NCBI GenBank assembly: GCA_026122225.1
Contig: JANEZZ010001470.1
Span: forward strand, 62,001-126,000
Source of the DNA: Heloderma charlesbogerti
Taxonomy: Eukaryota; Chordata; Lepidosauria; Squamata; Helodermatidae
Reading direction: 5' to 3'
Length of the DNA stretch: 64,000 nucleotides
The notes beneath the pieces are model-generated. The model saw only the letters and a list, made by a program, of their open reading frames with translations, made no database searches and was not told the origin of the DNA. The number at the start of each line of letters is the position of its first letter. The stretch's first letter is position 1. This document shows, in pieces, positions 1-11,600 of this stretch. The position numbers were made by a program, and so were the translations under genes.

Positions 1-105
1 TACATTTGCCAAAGAACAAACAGATTCAGTCTCAAATGAAATGTACTTTTACTTCATTGGGTTGGAGCCTGATTCAGATAACAAATTCTGCTTTTAAGAA
101 AACCC

Positions 106-394
106 GATGTTTTCTAATTGAAAATAGCTTTGCCTTCATCTATCAGAATTTTTTTTTTTTGATCAGACTTACCTGTTTAACCCGAGCCTGGGGAAATGTT
201 TGATAAAGCTACAAATGAGTTAGTATATTTGCTGTTAGGGTGGTGGTTTGGATGTTTTCTAATTGAAAATAGCTTTGCCTTCATCTATCAGAATTTTTTT
301 TTTTATCAGACTTACCTGTTTAACATGAGTCTGGAGAAATGTTTGATAAAGCTACAAATGAGTTAGTATATTTGAAGTTAGGATGGTGTTTTGG
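106..394. repeat. Tandem duplication, unit about 145 bp, two copies
   Basis: Copy 1 is 106-250 and copy 2 is 251-394. Both open with GATGTTTTCTAATTGAAAAT, carry a T-run, and share ATGTTTGATAAAGCTACAAA. They differ by a few substitutions (CCCGAGCCTGGGG against CATGAGTCTGGAG) and a small change in the T-run. I do not recognise the unit as a transposon; it looks like an ordinary local duplication of intron sequence. Confidence 0.93.
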
Positions 395-981
395 ACTTGG
401 TGTGTTTTGTTAGAACTGTCATATATATGATGCTATACATTAAAAAAAGTGATTTCTGACTCAAAAGGGCAAAAGTGTTATACTGACAGCATCTGTCCTA
501 AATAAAACATAACACCAGTTCTAAAATGGATTTTGTTAGAACTTATTTTGAGGAGATGTTGGCTTTCACGTAGTATTTCACAAACATATCCCAGAGAGAA
601 TGCACATACATTCATGGATTTTTATTTTTGGATGTAGGTGAATAGATTCAAAATTCCCAGTTAAAACAAACCAACTATCTTTTCAGGGTTTAGTGGGAGA
701 ACAGAAAAGATCAAGGTAGACAACAGATAATTGTGGAGGAATTTTTACAGCTCTGTTCTCTGATTATTCTAAGAGACGACTTTATACATGGACTTCACCA
801 GACAGTCAACAGCGAAATCAGATTGATTACATCCTTTGTAGTCAAAGGTGGCGGACATCTATGCAGTTGGTAAAAACAAGACCTGGAGCTGATTGTAGTT
901 CAGATCATGAACTTCTTATTGCACAATTTAGAATCAGACTAAAGAGAATAGGGAAGACCCACAGATCAGTTAGATATGAGC

Positions 982-982
<1 letters not shown>

Positions 983-1029
<47 letters not shown>
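983..1029. repeat. (ATT)n microsatellite, tail of the L2
   Basis: About 15 ATT units form the 3' tail of the antisense L2 and mark its insertion point. Confidence 0.95.
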
Positions 1030-1142
1030 ATTTATTAATTGCCCATATGGCTGGTCACCCAGCCACTCTGGGCGATGTACAACATACAATAAAACAGTTT
1101 AAAACAATAAAATTCTACAATAAAAACATTTTCTAAAATACC

Positions 1143-4085
1143 CTAACCCACCCCAAATGCCTGCCTGAACAACCACGTTTTTAATGCACGACGGAAGCTC
1201 ATTAAAGAGGGGGCATGACGGAGTTCCCTAGGGAGGGAGTTCCACAGAGTGGGGGCCACCTCAGAAAAGGCCCTCTCCCTCATCCCCACCAGTCTAGCTG
1301 TCCTGGCTGATGGGACAGAGGGAAGGCCATCCAAGGCTGATCTTGTTAAGCGGCCTGTCTGGTGCTGCTGGAGGCGCTCCTTAAGATAGGCTGGGCCGGA
1401 ACCATATAGGGTTTTAAAGGTCAAAACCAACACCTTGAATTTGGCCTGGAAAACAACTGGTAACCCGTGCAACTCCTTCAGCACTGGAGTGATGTGATCT
1501 CGCCGGCGGCTGCCTTTAATCAGGCGAGCCGCCGCGTTCTGTACCAGCTGCAGTTTCCGAAACGTCTTCAAGGGTAACCCCACGTAGAGCGCATTACAGT
1601 AGTCTAAACGAGAGGAGACCAGGGCATGTTCTACCGATGGGAGCAGATGGTCGGGAAGGAAGGGGCGCAGCCGCCGTATCAGATGGAGTTAATACAGCGC
1701 TGTCCGGCTCACAGCTAACACCTGAGCCTCCATGGACAGCTGGGAGCCCAAAATGACCCTCAGGCTGCGGACCTGGTCTTTCAAGGGTAGCCGTACCTCA
1801 TTCAACACCAGGTCAACATCCCCCAGCCTCCTCTTGTCTCCCACCAAAAGTACCTCGGTCTTGTCAGGGTTCAGCTTCAGCTTATTCCTCCCCATCCAGC
1901 CACTCACAGTCTCCAGACATTTGGACAGGGATTCCACAGCCAACCTTGGTGAAGATTTAAACGAGAGGTAGAGCTGCGTGTCATCCGCATATTGATGACA
2001 CTGCACCCCAAACCTCCTGATGATAGCCTCCAGCAGCTTTACATAGATGTTAAATAGCATCGGGGAGAGGATGGAACCCTGTGGCACCCCACAAGTAAGT
2101 GGCCACGGGTCTGAAACCTCCTCTCCCAGTGCTACCCTCTGGTACCTGCCGGAGAGGAAGGACCGGAACCACCGCAATACAGTGTCTCCAATGCCCAACC
2201 CCTCCAGGCGGCCCAGGAGGATACCGTGGTCAACGGTATCAGAAGCCGCTGAGAGGTCGAGGAGAAAAAGGAAGGAGCATTCACCCCTATCCAGAGCCCT
2301 CCTCATATCATCTACCAAGGCGACCAAGGCCGTTTCTGTCCCATGCCCAAGCCTGAAGCCCAACTGAAATGGGTCTAGATAATCAGTTTCTTCCAAGTGT
2401 GCCTTCAACTGCACTGCCACCACCCGCTCAATCACCTTGCCCAAAAATGGCAGATTTGAGACTGGGCGAAAGTTGTTCAAAACTTGAGGATCCAAGGAGG
2501 GCTTCTTTAAGAGTGGTCTAATCACTGCCTCCTTGAGGGCTGATGGCATCACTCCCTCCTCAAGGGAGGCGTTCACCACCGCCCTGATCCCCTCACCCAG
2601 TCTCTCTCTGCAGCCCATAATGAGCCAAGATGGGCAAGGATCAAGTAAGCAGGTGGTCGGCCGTACAGATGAAAGCACCTTGTCCACTTCATCAGGAGGA
2701 AGAAGCTGGAACCGATCCCACAAAACCGGTTTGCCACAGGCCGCCTCTTGCTCACTAACTGTATCCACAGCGTGCAGAGTAACATACCTAATCTGATCAA
2801 TTTTATCTGCAAAGTGCCTTGCCAAGGCCTCACAGGAAGCCTTAGAATGCTCCAGTGGTTCCGGAGCCACAGGACCGACCAGGCTCCGGACCACTTGAAA
2901 CAGCCTCCTGGGACAGCACTCTGCAGACGCGATAGAGGCAGCATAATATTCCTTTTTTGCTGCCTTCACCGCCACGTGATAGGCTGAGGATACAGCTCTA
3001 GCCCGTGTCTGATCGTCTTTGGAGCGAGACTTCCGCCACTGGCGCTCTAGCTGTCTCACCTCCTGTTTCAGAGCTTGTAACCGCGGATTGAACCATGGTG
3101 CAGTCCGAGCCCTGTTCAGGGGGAGAGGGCGTTTCGGAGCCACCCGATCTAATGCCCCAGTGATTGCGGCATTCCAGCCACCCACCAGGGTCTCGACCGA
3201 GTGGCCGTTGGCATGCCCCAGAGAATCCCCAAGTGCATTCAGGAATCCATTTGGATCCATAAGACGCCTGGGGCGGACCATTTTAATGGGTCCTCCACCC
3301 CTGCGGAGGGGTTGTGGAACTGAGAAGTCCAACGTCACCAGGTAGTGATCTGACCATGACAAGAGGGTGGTGGATATACCCCCGACTTCCAGATCACTCC
3401 CCACTTCTCCAGATACAAACACAAGATCTAGTGCATGACCGGCTACATGGGTGGGCCCAGTTAGAATATGGTGCAGCTCCCAGGAGGCCATGGTCTCCAT
3501 GAAGTCCCGAGGTGCTCCTGTGAGGATGGCCTCCGAATGTACGTTGAAGTCCCCCAACACCAATAAGTTAGGGGACTGTACACGCACATGAGAGACCACC
3601 TCAAGCACCTCGGCCAGGGAGTCAGTCGTGCAGCGGGGTGGACGGCACACGAGCAGAATCCCCAGACTGCCCTTTGGGCCCAACCTCCAGTACATGCACT
3701 CAGCAACCTTGGTCTCCCGGAGAGGGGGTCTGGTGAAGACCAAGGACTCTCGGTAGATAACAGCCACTCCCCCTCCCCGATCCCCAGCCCTCGGCTGCTG
3801 TGCATACGAAAATCCAGCTGGACACATGGCTGCAAGGGTTGGAGCAGCAGCCTCGGCCAGCCCGGTCTCTGTAATACATGCCACGTCTGCACCCTCATCC
3901 AGGATCATGTCATGGATGAGGGAGGTTTTCTGGGTAACAGACCTGGCATTGCAGAGCAGCAAACGAAGGCCAGAAGATGGGGTCACGCCTCCCCCAACCA
4001 TCCTTTGGCTCTGGACAGGCCCGGAGCAGGGGACAGATATTACACATCTCTCCCTTGTTCCCCTTACCTGGCATGGCCTGCCCCT
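1143..4085 (-). pseudogene. L2-clade LINE ORF2 (endonuclease and reverse transcriptase), one in-frame stop
   Basis: The frame runs about 980 codons with a single stop at about 1689-1691 and then continues in the same frame to 1143. Counting from 4088, the endonuclease comes first (LLLCNARSV, CITETGL, GDFNVH, SWSDHYLV), then a linker. The reverse transcriptase follows, with LNNFRPVSNLPFLGKVIE, LLDLSAASDTVDHGILL, CGVPQGSILSPMLFNIY and the catalytic QYADDTQLYL (Tyr at residue 700, codon 1989-1991). The C-terminal segment includes FRKLQLVQNAAARLIKG and LVGMRERAFSEVAPTLWNSL. The usual SAAFDTVDH is SAASDTVDH here. Such preservation suggests a fairly recent insertion, later than the BovB around it. 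Confidence 0.9.
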
Positions 4086-6840
4086 CACTAATATTCCTCA
4101 TGAATAAGCAGTGGAGGTGAAGAATAGATTGAAGGGACTAGATTGAGTAGATAGGGTCCCGGAAGAACTATGGACAGATGTTCGCAACATTGTTCAGGAG
4201 GCGGCAACAACAAACGTCCCAAAGAAAAAGAAAACCAAGAAGGCAAGATGGCTGTCTGCTGAGACACTGGAAGCAGCCGAAAAAAGAAGGAAAGCAAAAG
4301 GCAACAGTGATAGGGGGAGATATGCCCAATTAAATGCAAAATTCTAGAGGTTAGCCAGAAGAGAGAAGGAATTATTTTTAAACAACCAATGCGTGGAAGC
4401 GGAAGAAGATAATAGAATAGGAAGGACAAGAGACCTCTTCCAGAAAATTAGAAACATCGGAGGTAAATTCCAGGCAAAAATGGGTATGATCAAAAACAAA
4501 GATGACAAGGACCTAACAAAAGCAGAAGAGATCAAGAAAAGGTGGCAAGAATATACGGAAGATCTTTATAGGAAGGATAATAATATCGGGGATAGATTTG
4601 ATGGTGTGGTCAGTGAGCTAGAGCCAGACATCCTGAAGAGTGAGGTTGAATGGGCCTTAAGAAGCATTGCTAATAACAAGACAGCAGGAGATGACGGTAT
4701 CCCAGCTGAACTGTTTAAAATCTTGCAAGGTGATGCTGTCAAGGTGATGCATGCCATATGCCAGCAAATGTGGAAAACACAAGAATGGCCAACAGATTGG
4801 AAAAAATCAACTTATATCCCCATACCAAAAAAGGGAAGCACCAAAGAATGTTCAAACTATCGAACAGTGGCACTTATTTCACATGCCAGTAAGGTAATGC
4901 TCAAGATCTTGCAAGGTAGACTCCAGCAATTCATGGAATGAGAATTGCCAGAATTTAGAAAATTGCCAGGATTAGAAAAGGCAGAGGAACTAGAGATCAA
5001 ATTGCCAATATTCGCTGGATAATGGAGAAAGCCAGGGAGTTTCAGAAAAACACCTATTTCTGTTTTATTGACTATTCTAAAGCCTTTGACTGTGTGGATC
5101 ATAACAAATTGTGGCAAGTTCTTGGTGGTATGGGGATACCAAGTCATCTTGTCTGCCTCCTGAGGAATCTGTATAACAACCAAGTAGCAACAGTAAGAAC
5201 AGACCATGGAACAACAGACTGGTTTAAGATTGGGAAAGGAGTACAGCAGGGTTGTATACTCTCACCCTACCTATTCAACCTGTACGCAGAACACATATGC
5301 GATGTGCTGGGCTTGATGAATCCAAGGCTGGAGTTAAAATCTCTGGAAGAAACATTAACAATCTCCGATATGCAGATGATACCACTTTGATGGCTGAAAG
5401 CGAGGAGGAGCTGAAGAACCTCATGACGAAGGTGAAAGAAGGAAGTGCAAAAGCTGGGTTGCAGTTAAACCTCAGAAAAACCAAGATTATGGCAACCAGC
5501 TTGATTGATAACTGGCAAATAGAGGGAGAAAACGTGGAGGCAGTGACAGACTTTGTCTTTCTAGGCGCAAAGATTACTGCAGATGCTGACTGCAGCCAGG
5601 AAATCAGAAGACGTTTACTTCTTGGGAGGAGAGAATGACAAATCTTGATAAAGTAGTGAAGAGCAGAGACATCACACTGACAACAAAGATCCACATAGTT
5701 AAAGCAATGGTATTCCCCGTAGTAACCTATGGCTGCGAGAGCTGGACCATAAGGAAGGCTGAGCGAAGGAAGATAGAATGCTTTTGAACTGTGGTGCTGG
5801 AGGAAAATTCTGAGAGTGCCTTGGACTGCAAGAAGGTCAAACCAGTCCATACTCCAGGAAATCAAGCCAGACTGCTCACTTGAGGGAATGATATTAAAGG
5901 CAAAACTGAAATCCTTTGGCCACATAATGAGAAGACAGGATACCCTGGAGAAGATGCTGATGCTAGGGAAAGTGGAAGGCAAAAAGAAGAGGGGCCGACC
6001 AAGGGCAAGATGGATGGATGATATTCTGGAGGTGACGGACTCGACCTTGGGGGAGCTGGGGGTGGCGATGGCTGACAGGAAGCTCTGGTGTGGGCTGGTC
6101 CATGAAGTCATGAAGAGTCGGAAGCGACTGACCGAATAAACAACAACCACAAGCTTACAGCACAAAGAAAGAGAGTAAAGTAACTGAATGCACTTACTTA
6201 AAATAACAAACAACAACACTATTTTATCCCAATAAGAAGTTGCCTTTTATCTCACCAAATAGTTACTATTCTTCATCAGAAGTTTCCTGACATCTTGAAC
6301 AAAAACAGCAGCAATAGAACACAATGTTGAATGTTTGGGTTTAACTGCTAAATCAGAAATAATTATTACACACTATAGCAGGGATACGGAGAATTACTTT
6401 GGACATGTCCAGTAGGATTTTGGATGTTTTATCTTAACTGAATGCTTTGCCACTGGTAATGCTGTGACAAACTGGTGACCCCCTTGCTCACCACCTATAG
6501 CTTGCGGACATGATAGCCCACCAGGCTCAGCCCAAGACTAGCAAGTTGAGCAGTGGGATCCTTTAGCTTAATCCTCACAGATCATTTCTCTTAATGCTTG
6601 AAAACTGGACTTGCCTGAGCATAATGTTTTGAGTCTGTGTATAATGGTTCTTTTCTTCTCATTTTTCAAATTCCGTATATTAAAATGTATTTCTTGCCTG
6701 CATGTTTTAAATTACCTCTTTTGCAGCATTCTTACATGGAGACAGCAGTGAATATTTTAAATTATGTGTAATATTATCTAATGTGTCATAATATTTTTTC
6801 TGGTATACGGGTTTATCTTTTCTTACATTCCCAATAGTAA

Positions 6841-6973
6841 GGGTGCAATCCTATGCATGTTTAGACAGAGAAAAGGCCTACAAATCCTAGCATGCCTCAG
6901 CCAGCATTGCTGGCTGGGGCATGCTAGCAGTTGTAGGCCTTTTCTCTGTCTAAACATGTATAGGTTTGCACCC
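6841..6973. mobile_element. Harbinger-like MITE, hairpin type
   Basis: The ends GGGTGCAATCCTATGCATG and CATGTATAGGTTTGCACCC are inverted, and nearly the whole 133 bp folds as one hairpin around GCCAGCATTGCTGGC. It is flanked on both sides by TAA, which fits the 3-bp TWA duplication of PIF/Harbinger transposons. No coding capacity. Confidence 0.85.
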
Positions 6974-6998
6974 TAAACTACTTTTGCATAGTGACTTA

Positions 6999-7431
6999 GG
7001 GAGCAATCCTATGGCTGCTCGGCAGCGGCTAGACAGCCATAGAATATCTTGTTTTCCGGGAACCAACCTCGGAGCCCGTGCTCCAATGTTCGTTCCTGGA
7101 GAACCAACCAGCTACTTTTTCCACACTGCCTCGGAGGCAGCGTGGAGCAGCCCCACACTCCGCGCTCACAAGAGGAGTGCGGAGCAGCCGAAAAGGGGCA
7201 TTCCGGGGCGGGCAGGGCAGAAATGCCTGTACGACACATCCAATGTGTCATACAGCAGCCTCCTCCCCAGCTCAGCCCTCCCGCAGCTTGACAGCCACAA
7301 TGTCTAGCTGAAAATGCAGGGCAGGAGAAACATGGAGGGAACGATCCACTCCGTGCTTCTCCTGCCCTGCAGTGGATAGGCGGTCACCTCCGAGTTTGGA
7401 GACGGCCGCCTATCTGAATAGGATTGCACCC
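6999..7431. mobile_element. Harbinger-like MITE, long GC-rich subfamily
   Basis: The ends are GGGAGCAATCCTATGGC and ATAGGATTGCACCC, with TTA on both sides. The 433-bp interior is GC-rich, with words shared with 47585-47912 and 54375-54768 (for example GGTCACCTCCGAGTTT and TAGACAGCCA). It begins only 25 bp after the previous MITE. Open frames inside are chance products of GC content. Confidence 0.85.
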
Positions 7432-7597
7432 TTAACCCTTGATTCATTATCTCCCAAGTCTGTATTTAGTATCATTTATATTCTTGTATTTTAAAGAACC
7501 GAAGTCTGATCAAGAGAATGAAAACGGAGAGCTGCTGTAATGTATATTGTTAGCAATCTTAGTTTACAAGTGACTCCACTGTTTTTCTTTTGGAAAG

Positions 7598-7727
7598 GCA
7601 CTAAGGCGTGAATTGAAGGATAAAGAGCAAGCTATTCTAAATGCTGTAGACCAAGCACGCGTGTTTCTTGCTGATCAACCAATTGAAGGCCCTGAAGAAC
7701 CAAGAAAAAACTTGCACTCAAAGTCAG
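7598..7727 (+). CDS. UTRN: Utrophin exon, distal spectrin-repeat rod (130 bp)
   Basis: The exon begins on a codon boundary and reads [20 protein letters not shown], then [20 protein letters not shown] and SKS. This is the utrophin rod region leading into the last spectrin-like repeats. The acceptor is a pyrimidine tract followed by AAAG; the donor is CAG|GTCAGT. An upstream AG at 7569-7570 would add a TGA in frame, so 7598 is the only workable start. The exon ends in phase 1, and its last G joins AG of the next exon to give Glu. At 130 bp it is nine bases longer than the 121 bp I recall for dystrophin exon 58. An AAG acceptor is weaker than the usual CAG or TAG. Confidence 0.93.
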
Positions 7728-10700
7728 GTCAGTTTTCATCATCATCATCGTCATCCTATTTCATAAAGACAATTTTAAGGACAATTGAAGCGATAAACCC
7801 AACTTCTTAAATTAAAATAATTGTTTTGTTGAACATGTAAAATGATTGGTTTGGTAAATATTCATTGTTCTCAAAAGAATTTAATGAATTGTGCATTGTT
7901 TTATGTAATAAGTGACCACAGAGTTCTTATTGGGAACTCCACACAAGCACCATTTAAATAAAATAAAGATTGTAAGGTAGCAGGACCTGGTTCTTTTAGA
8001 CCATTATTACAGTTAGTGAAATGGGGCAGTTATAAGAGTGATACTGACTTGGGAATGGGGTTTCTCTGTGTTTTTGTTTTTATTATTGGTTGTCAAATTT
8101 GATATATAGAGACATATTATCCCAACTCTGTGCCTGGCAGCCTAGTCTTCCCTGCAAATCGGTGAGGGTGGTATAATTAAGAAGCTGAAAATCATATCAC
8201 TCCAATGTTCACATGCAGGTTGGTGTTACACCATTAAAGAGATGTGAGAAATAAGAAAGCAATTTAAGGATTTCTCATTGCAGTACCAAATTGTCTTGCC
8301 CACGTCTTTCTATTCAAAGTGCATTACCTGGACCATTTTTTCTTTCTTACTCTCACTATTAAAGTATTACCAGCCTTATGAAAATGGGGTTTTTTGGTCC
8401 AGAAATACAATTATGCATATCAAACATAGAGGAGATTCAAGTATTAGTTCACATCTTTGTATTGCTCCTTCAAAATACCCCAAAGCTATCTGTTTTAGAG
8501 TATGTTAATATGAATAAAATCATAATATTGTGCACAGAATGGTTCATTCATGGAGCAATCCTGTGCTCCCTGGGAAGTCAGAAGAAGGGCCATAGGATGC
8601 TGTGGAACTCCTTCTCTGCCTGTAGAGATGGAGGCCTGCTTCCGGATCCTCCCTAGTGCAATGGGGGAAGGTTCCACTGGTCTTGTTGTGTGGCTGGTGG
8701 TGGGGTGAGTATGTCAGGGAAGCTGTGGTTGCTCATTTTCCCACCCCCATCCCTGAAACAGCCCTAAAGCTGGCGCAGTAAGTTGGAATCAATGTGAAGG
8801 GAGGGAAAAAAGTTAAAAGAAAATAGTAACGCTGCTACCCCCAACTTTTGCCCTGGCTTCATCAAGTGGACAAGGCTATGGATGTTGTGAAGCAATCACT
8901 ACAGATTCTCTCCCGCTCCATAGGATTTCTGTGCTCCTACGGGATAAAATCCCTTATCCTATGGGATAAAATTTTTGTGTAAGTTAAAAATTAATCTTAT
9001 TTCATGGGTCGCTTTTCCTGGCCTACTTTTCAATTATTCCATTAATTGGGAACATGTTGTATTGTAGGAAATTCGGTATTACATACACCCATCTTTTAAT
9101 TAATTTTTTGCAATTGTCTTCCATGCAACTTTTAGTTTTCCTAGTTTCTTTAACTATGGCTTTATATTATGGAATACCTGCTGATTAGAACAAATGAACA
9201 ATTTCCCCAGGCTAGTTCTTGTCAGGCTCTTTTACTGGATCTTGTCCCCAGCTGTTTTAAACAAGTCAAGTGGATGCTATGCTGCATTAGGTAGCTTTGA
9301 TGAGATGTTGCATGTATAATCTAACTTTAATCTAAATTGGGAGAATTATTATGAAAAATATTTTCCAAGTTCAAATTTGTTCAGACCATTGCATTATGAG
9401 AAGATGGTAATCAGTAATATTCATTCAGCAGTTGAGAGTATTAGGTTTGTGAGCGATGCGGTGGTAAATTGCTTCATTTAAAGACTAGCTGGATTTTGAG
9501 TAGCTAATTAACACCTGGCTTCTTCCAACTTAATCATATTTATAAAAAAAAAATTCAAATGATACAAACTCCAATTCAGAAGGCCTTGAAGCTTTAAATT
9601 GTATATCTACCTAGGAATCCATGTAAATTTCAACTTCTCTCACTGCGCTAATAGACGTTTGACCCTCCTTTTCTATTGTATAAACTAATTGTAGCTCCGG
9701 GAGGTAAGCCTCCATTGGTTCCAAACTTCAGGAGTTTGATTTTCATTGGACCTGGGGCAGGAAAGGATTAACTCCCTCCCCATTTCCATGCACTGCAGTC
9801 CTGATCTTGATTGTGTCATCCCATTATTTAGCAGTAAAAAATGTTAGACACCTTAAAAGCATTCACATGTTTGACAACTCACCTCGTTTCATCCTTAGAT
9901 GAGGTTGGGCCATGCAGGGGGCCTCGCTGGCTGACCAACTGCAAGAGGCTGGGAAAACTGGTGCCAGCAACGATGCATCTCTGAACTGAGGGAAAGGAAG
10001 GAGCACAGCCCTCCTCTCACCCCCAGTCCCTAAGGTTGACCTTAGGCCCCCTTCCTACATTGGTGGTAGAGGAGCCAGTAGAGCTTGGATCTTTTCTGTG
10101 CTATCACTGCAACATGAAAAGTACACTGTCCATGTAGAGGACCCCACCCTGCAGCTGCTGACCTTTTCATACTGCCCTGGCAGAAACAGGAACCTGTCAG
10201 GATTGGGCCCAGACTCCCTGCAGACACTGTGGAATCAGAGTTGGAAGACAAAATGGGCGACGGAGCGGGGGAAGAAATTTCTGAAGGAGCTCAAAGAGCC
10301 CAAGGAAACAGAGGCAAGGAAGAATCTTCTCAAGGGCAAACTGATCAGAGCAAAACACCAACATCACTTCTCCTTCTGTGGGAAAACAGAGGAGGAGGGC
10401 GAGCGTAGCAGATGCATGGATCAGACATAGACTGAGAGGGCGGAGCAAATGAAGGAATTAAGGCAGTCTACCAGATTGGTCCATCACTGAAGGTCTTTAG
10501 GGGAAAGTCCTCCCTGAGGGCGGGGCTAAGAAAGGCCTTCAAATTCTGTGCTGTTGCAATTCTAACATTATTCTACAACTTTCTATTCTTCAGTAGTGCA
10601 TCTCTCAAGGAGACCTTTAACTAAGCTAGTTAGGGTTGTGGCAGCTTAGTCAAGGAACTTAGCTTCAGATTGTCAGAACCTGGGCGAGACTGTAATCTGA

Positions 10701-10971
10701 ATTGCTAATAAACTGACTGTTTCACATAAGAAAGCCTATTGACTTGAAGATGGAGTTTTTTGTTTGAGGACCTATGTGCTGAGAGGCCTCATGTCTTAAA
10801 AAACCACAGCATAGGCTCCTCTCACCTGGCCCAGAACCTTGTCACTCTAGCAAGGAACTTTAGCTCCTGCACCACCAGCATAATGCAAGATGGGAGAGAA
10901 GAGGGAAAGGATTGCAAATAAAGGGTTTGATCCAGAGATGCACTAGCCAGAAATTTTGGCAGTGGAGGTTT

Positions 10972-11092
10972 TTGTTTGTTCATTTCATTTATATCCCAAA
11001 TTTCCTCCAAGAAGCCCATCGATTCTCCTTCTTTCCATTTCATCCTCACAACTACTCTGTGAGGCAGGTTAGGCTGAGAGCCAGTGACCCGG
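10972..11092 (-). mobile_element. MIR-like SINE fragment with L2-type tail
   Basis: The plus strand shows TTTATATCCCAAATTTCCTCC, then CATCCTCACAACTACTCTGT and GAGGCAGGTTAGGCTGAGAG. This order matches the better copy at 38694-38935, read antisense. The tRNA-like head is missing. Confidence 0.6.
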
Positions 11093-11299
11093 TTCGCATA
11101 AACAACCCACGCTTAACAAATCGTGGGTTGTTTGTGAGCATGTGGGCGTGAGTGAGCATGCTGGCACTCACCCGCTTCTGCTTTGCTAAACAAGCCAGGA
11201 ACAGGGCATTTCAATTCTCATTTCATTTCAATTTTATTATCACTTTTACATTCTATATAAAGCAGAAAGTGTCAATTCTAATTAATTTCAAATTGATCT

Positions 11300-11600
11300 T
11301 TAGATGAAGCTTATAGTTAGGGTTAGAGTTTCATACCCATGAACTATTAGCTTTTCTGTTGCTAGTAGTTTAACAGTGCACTGTGTGAAGAAATGCTTTA
11401 TTTTATTTGTCATGAACCTCCATCCACTCATCTTCAGGGGATGACTCTGGGTTCTAGTATTATATGAGAGGGAGAAAAACATCTCCCTATCCACTTCCCC
11501 ATGCTATGCATAATTTTATACACCTCTGACATGCCTGACCTTTCTCTCCTTTTTTGTAAGGTAAACACCCCCAAATGTAACCTTTAACAGCCCTAAACAT
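11300..11600 (+). repeat. Reptile interspersed repeat, 3' half
   Basis: The words ACTGTGTGAAGAAATGCTTT, GGGTTCTAGTATTATATGAG and GCATAATTTTATACACCTCT occur in this order in a repeat I remember as common in lizard genomes. The same family seems to supply 16810-17110 (its other half). I cannot give it a reliable class name. Confidence 0.5.

Larger units (their letters stand above)
983..4085 (-). mobile_element. L2/CR1-like LINE, ORF2 plus 3' end, inserted in the BovB
   Basis: The BovB reads ...GATATGAGCT at 982 and resumes CACTAATATTCC at 4086; an uninterrupted copy at 22240-22275 (other strand) confirms the join. The inserted piece runs on the minus strand and ends at its 3' side in an (AAT)n tail (983-1029 as ATT). 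The TSD is at most CT, as is usual for L2/CR1 elements. The element carries most of ORF2 and a short 3' UTR, but no ORF1. Confidence 0.9.
752..6150 (+). mobile_element. RTE-BovB LINE, 5'-truncated and decayed, split by an L2 insertion
   Basis: The left part (to 982) encodes the end of the endonuclease, including YTWTSPDSQQRNQIDYIL and CSSDHELL. The right part (from 4086) encodes the linker, reverse transcriptase and C-terminus: FIDYSKAFDCVDHNKLWQVL, QQGCILSPYLFNLYAE, LRYADDTTLMAESEEEL and a worn end near 6139. An ACAACA tail follows. Stops and frameshifts occur at about 4104, 4346, 4940 and 5300-5640, so it is dead. Motif order and the YADD box match BovB. A 7-bp TTACAGC at 745-751 and 6154-6160 could be a TSD, but this is weak. 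The 5' border could lie anywhere between 752 and 777. Confidence 0.88.
1..7597 (+). other. UTRN: UTRN intron (3' part) upstream of the first exon in the window
   Basis: It holds a 145-bp tandem duplication (106-394), a BovB split by an L2 (752-6150), and two Harbinger-type MITEs (6841-7431). The stretches 395-751 and 6151-6840 are AT-rich and I recognise nothing in them. The branch-point and pyrimidine tract before 7598 are unremarkable. Confidence 0.85.

Noticed and set aside
3588..4091. Plus-strand open frames of 60-170 codons over 1.7-4.1 kb
   Set aside because: They are shadows of the antisense L2 ORF2, which has all the catalytic motifs.
5275..6219. Minus-strand 314-codon frame
   Set aside because: Shadow of the plus-strand BovB reverse transcriptase; no family resemblance.
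7613..7810. Open frame running past the exon end at 7727
   Set aside because: The part after 7727 is intron read-through (a TCA run and Y-F-I-K-like sequence). The GTCAGT donor and phase match the next exon.
10042..10448. Overlapping open frames and a GC-rich block at 9890-10750 with TGTCAGG at 10195-10201 and AATAAACTGACTG near 10710, LTR-like
   Set aside because: No matching CCTGACA end or 5-bp duplication was found, and the frames resemble no protein. Left unassigned in the intron description.
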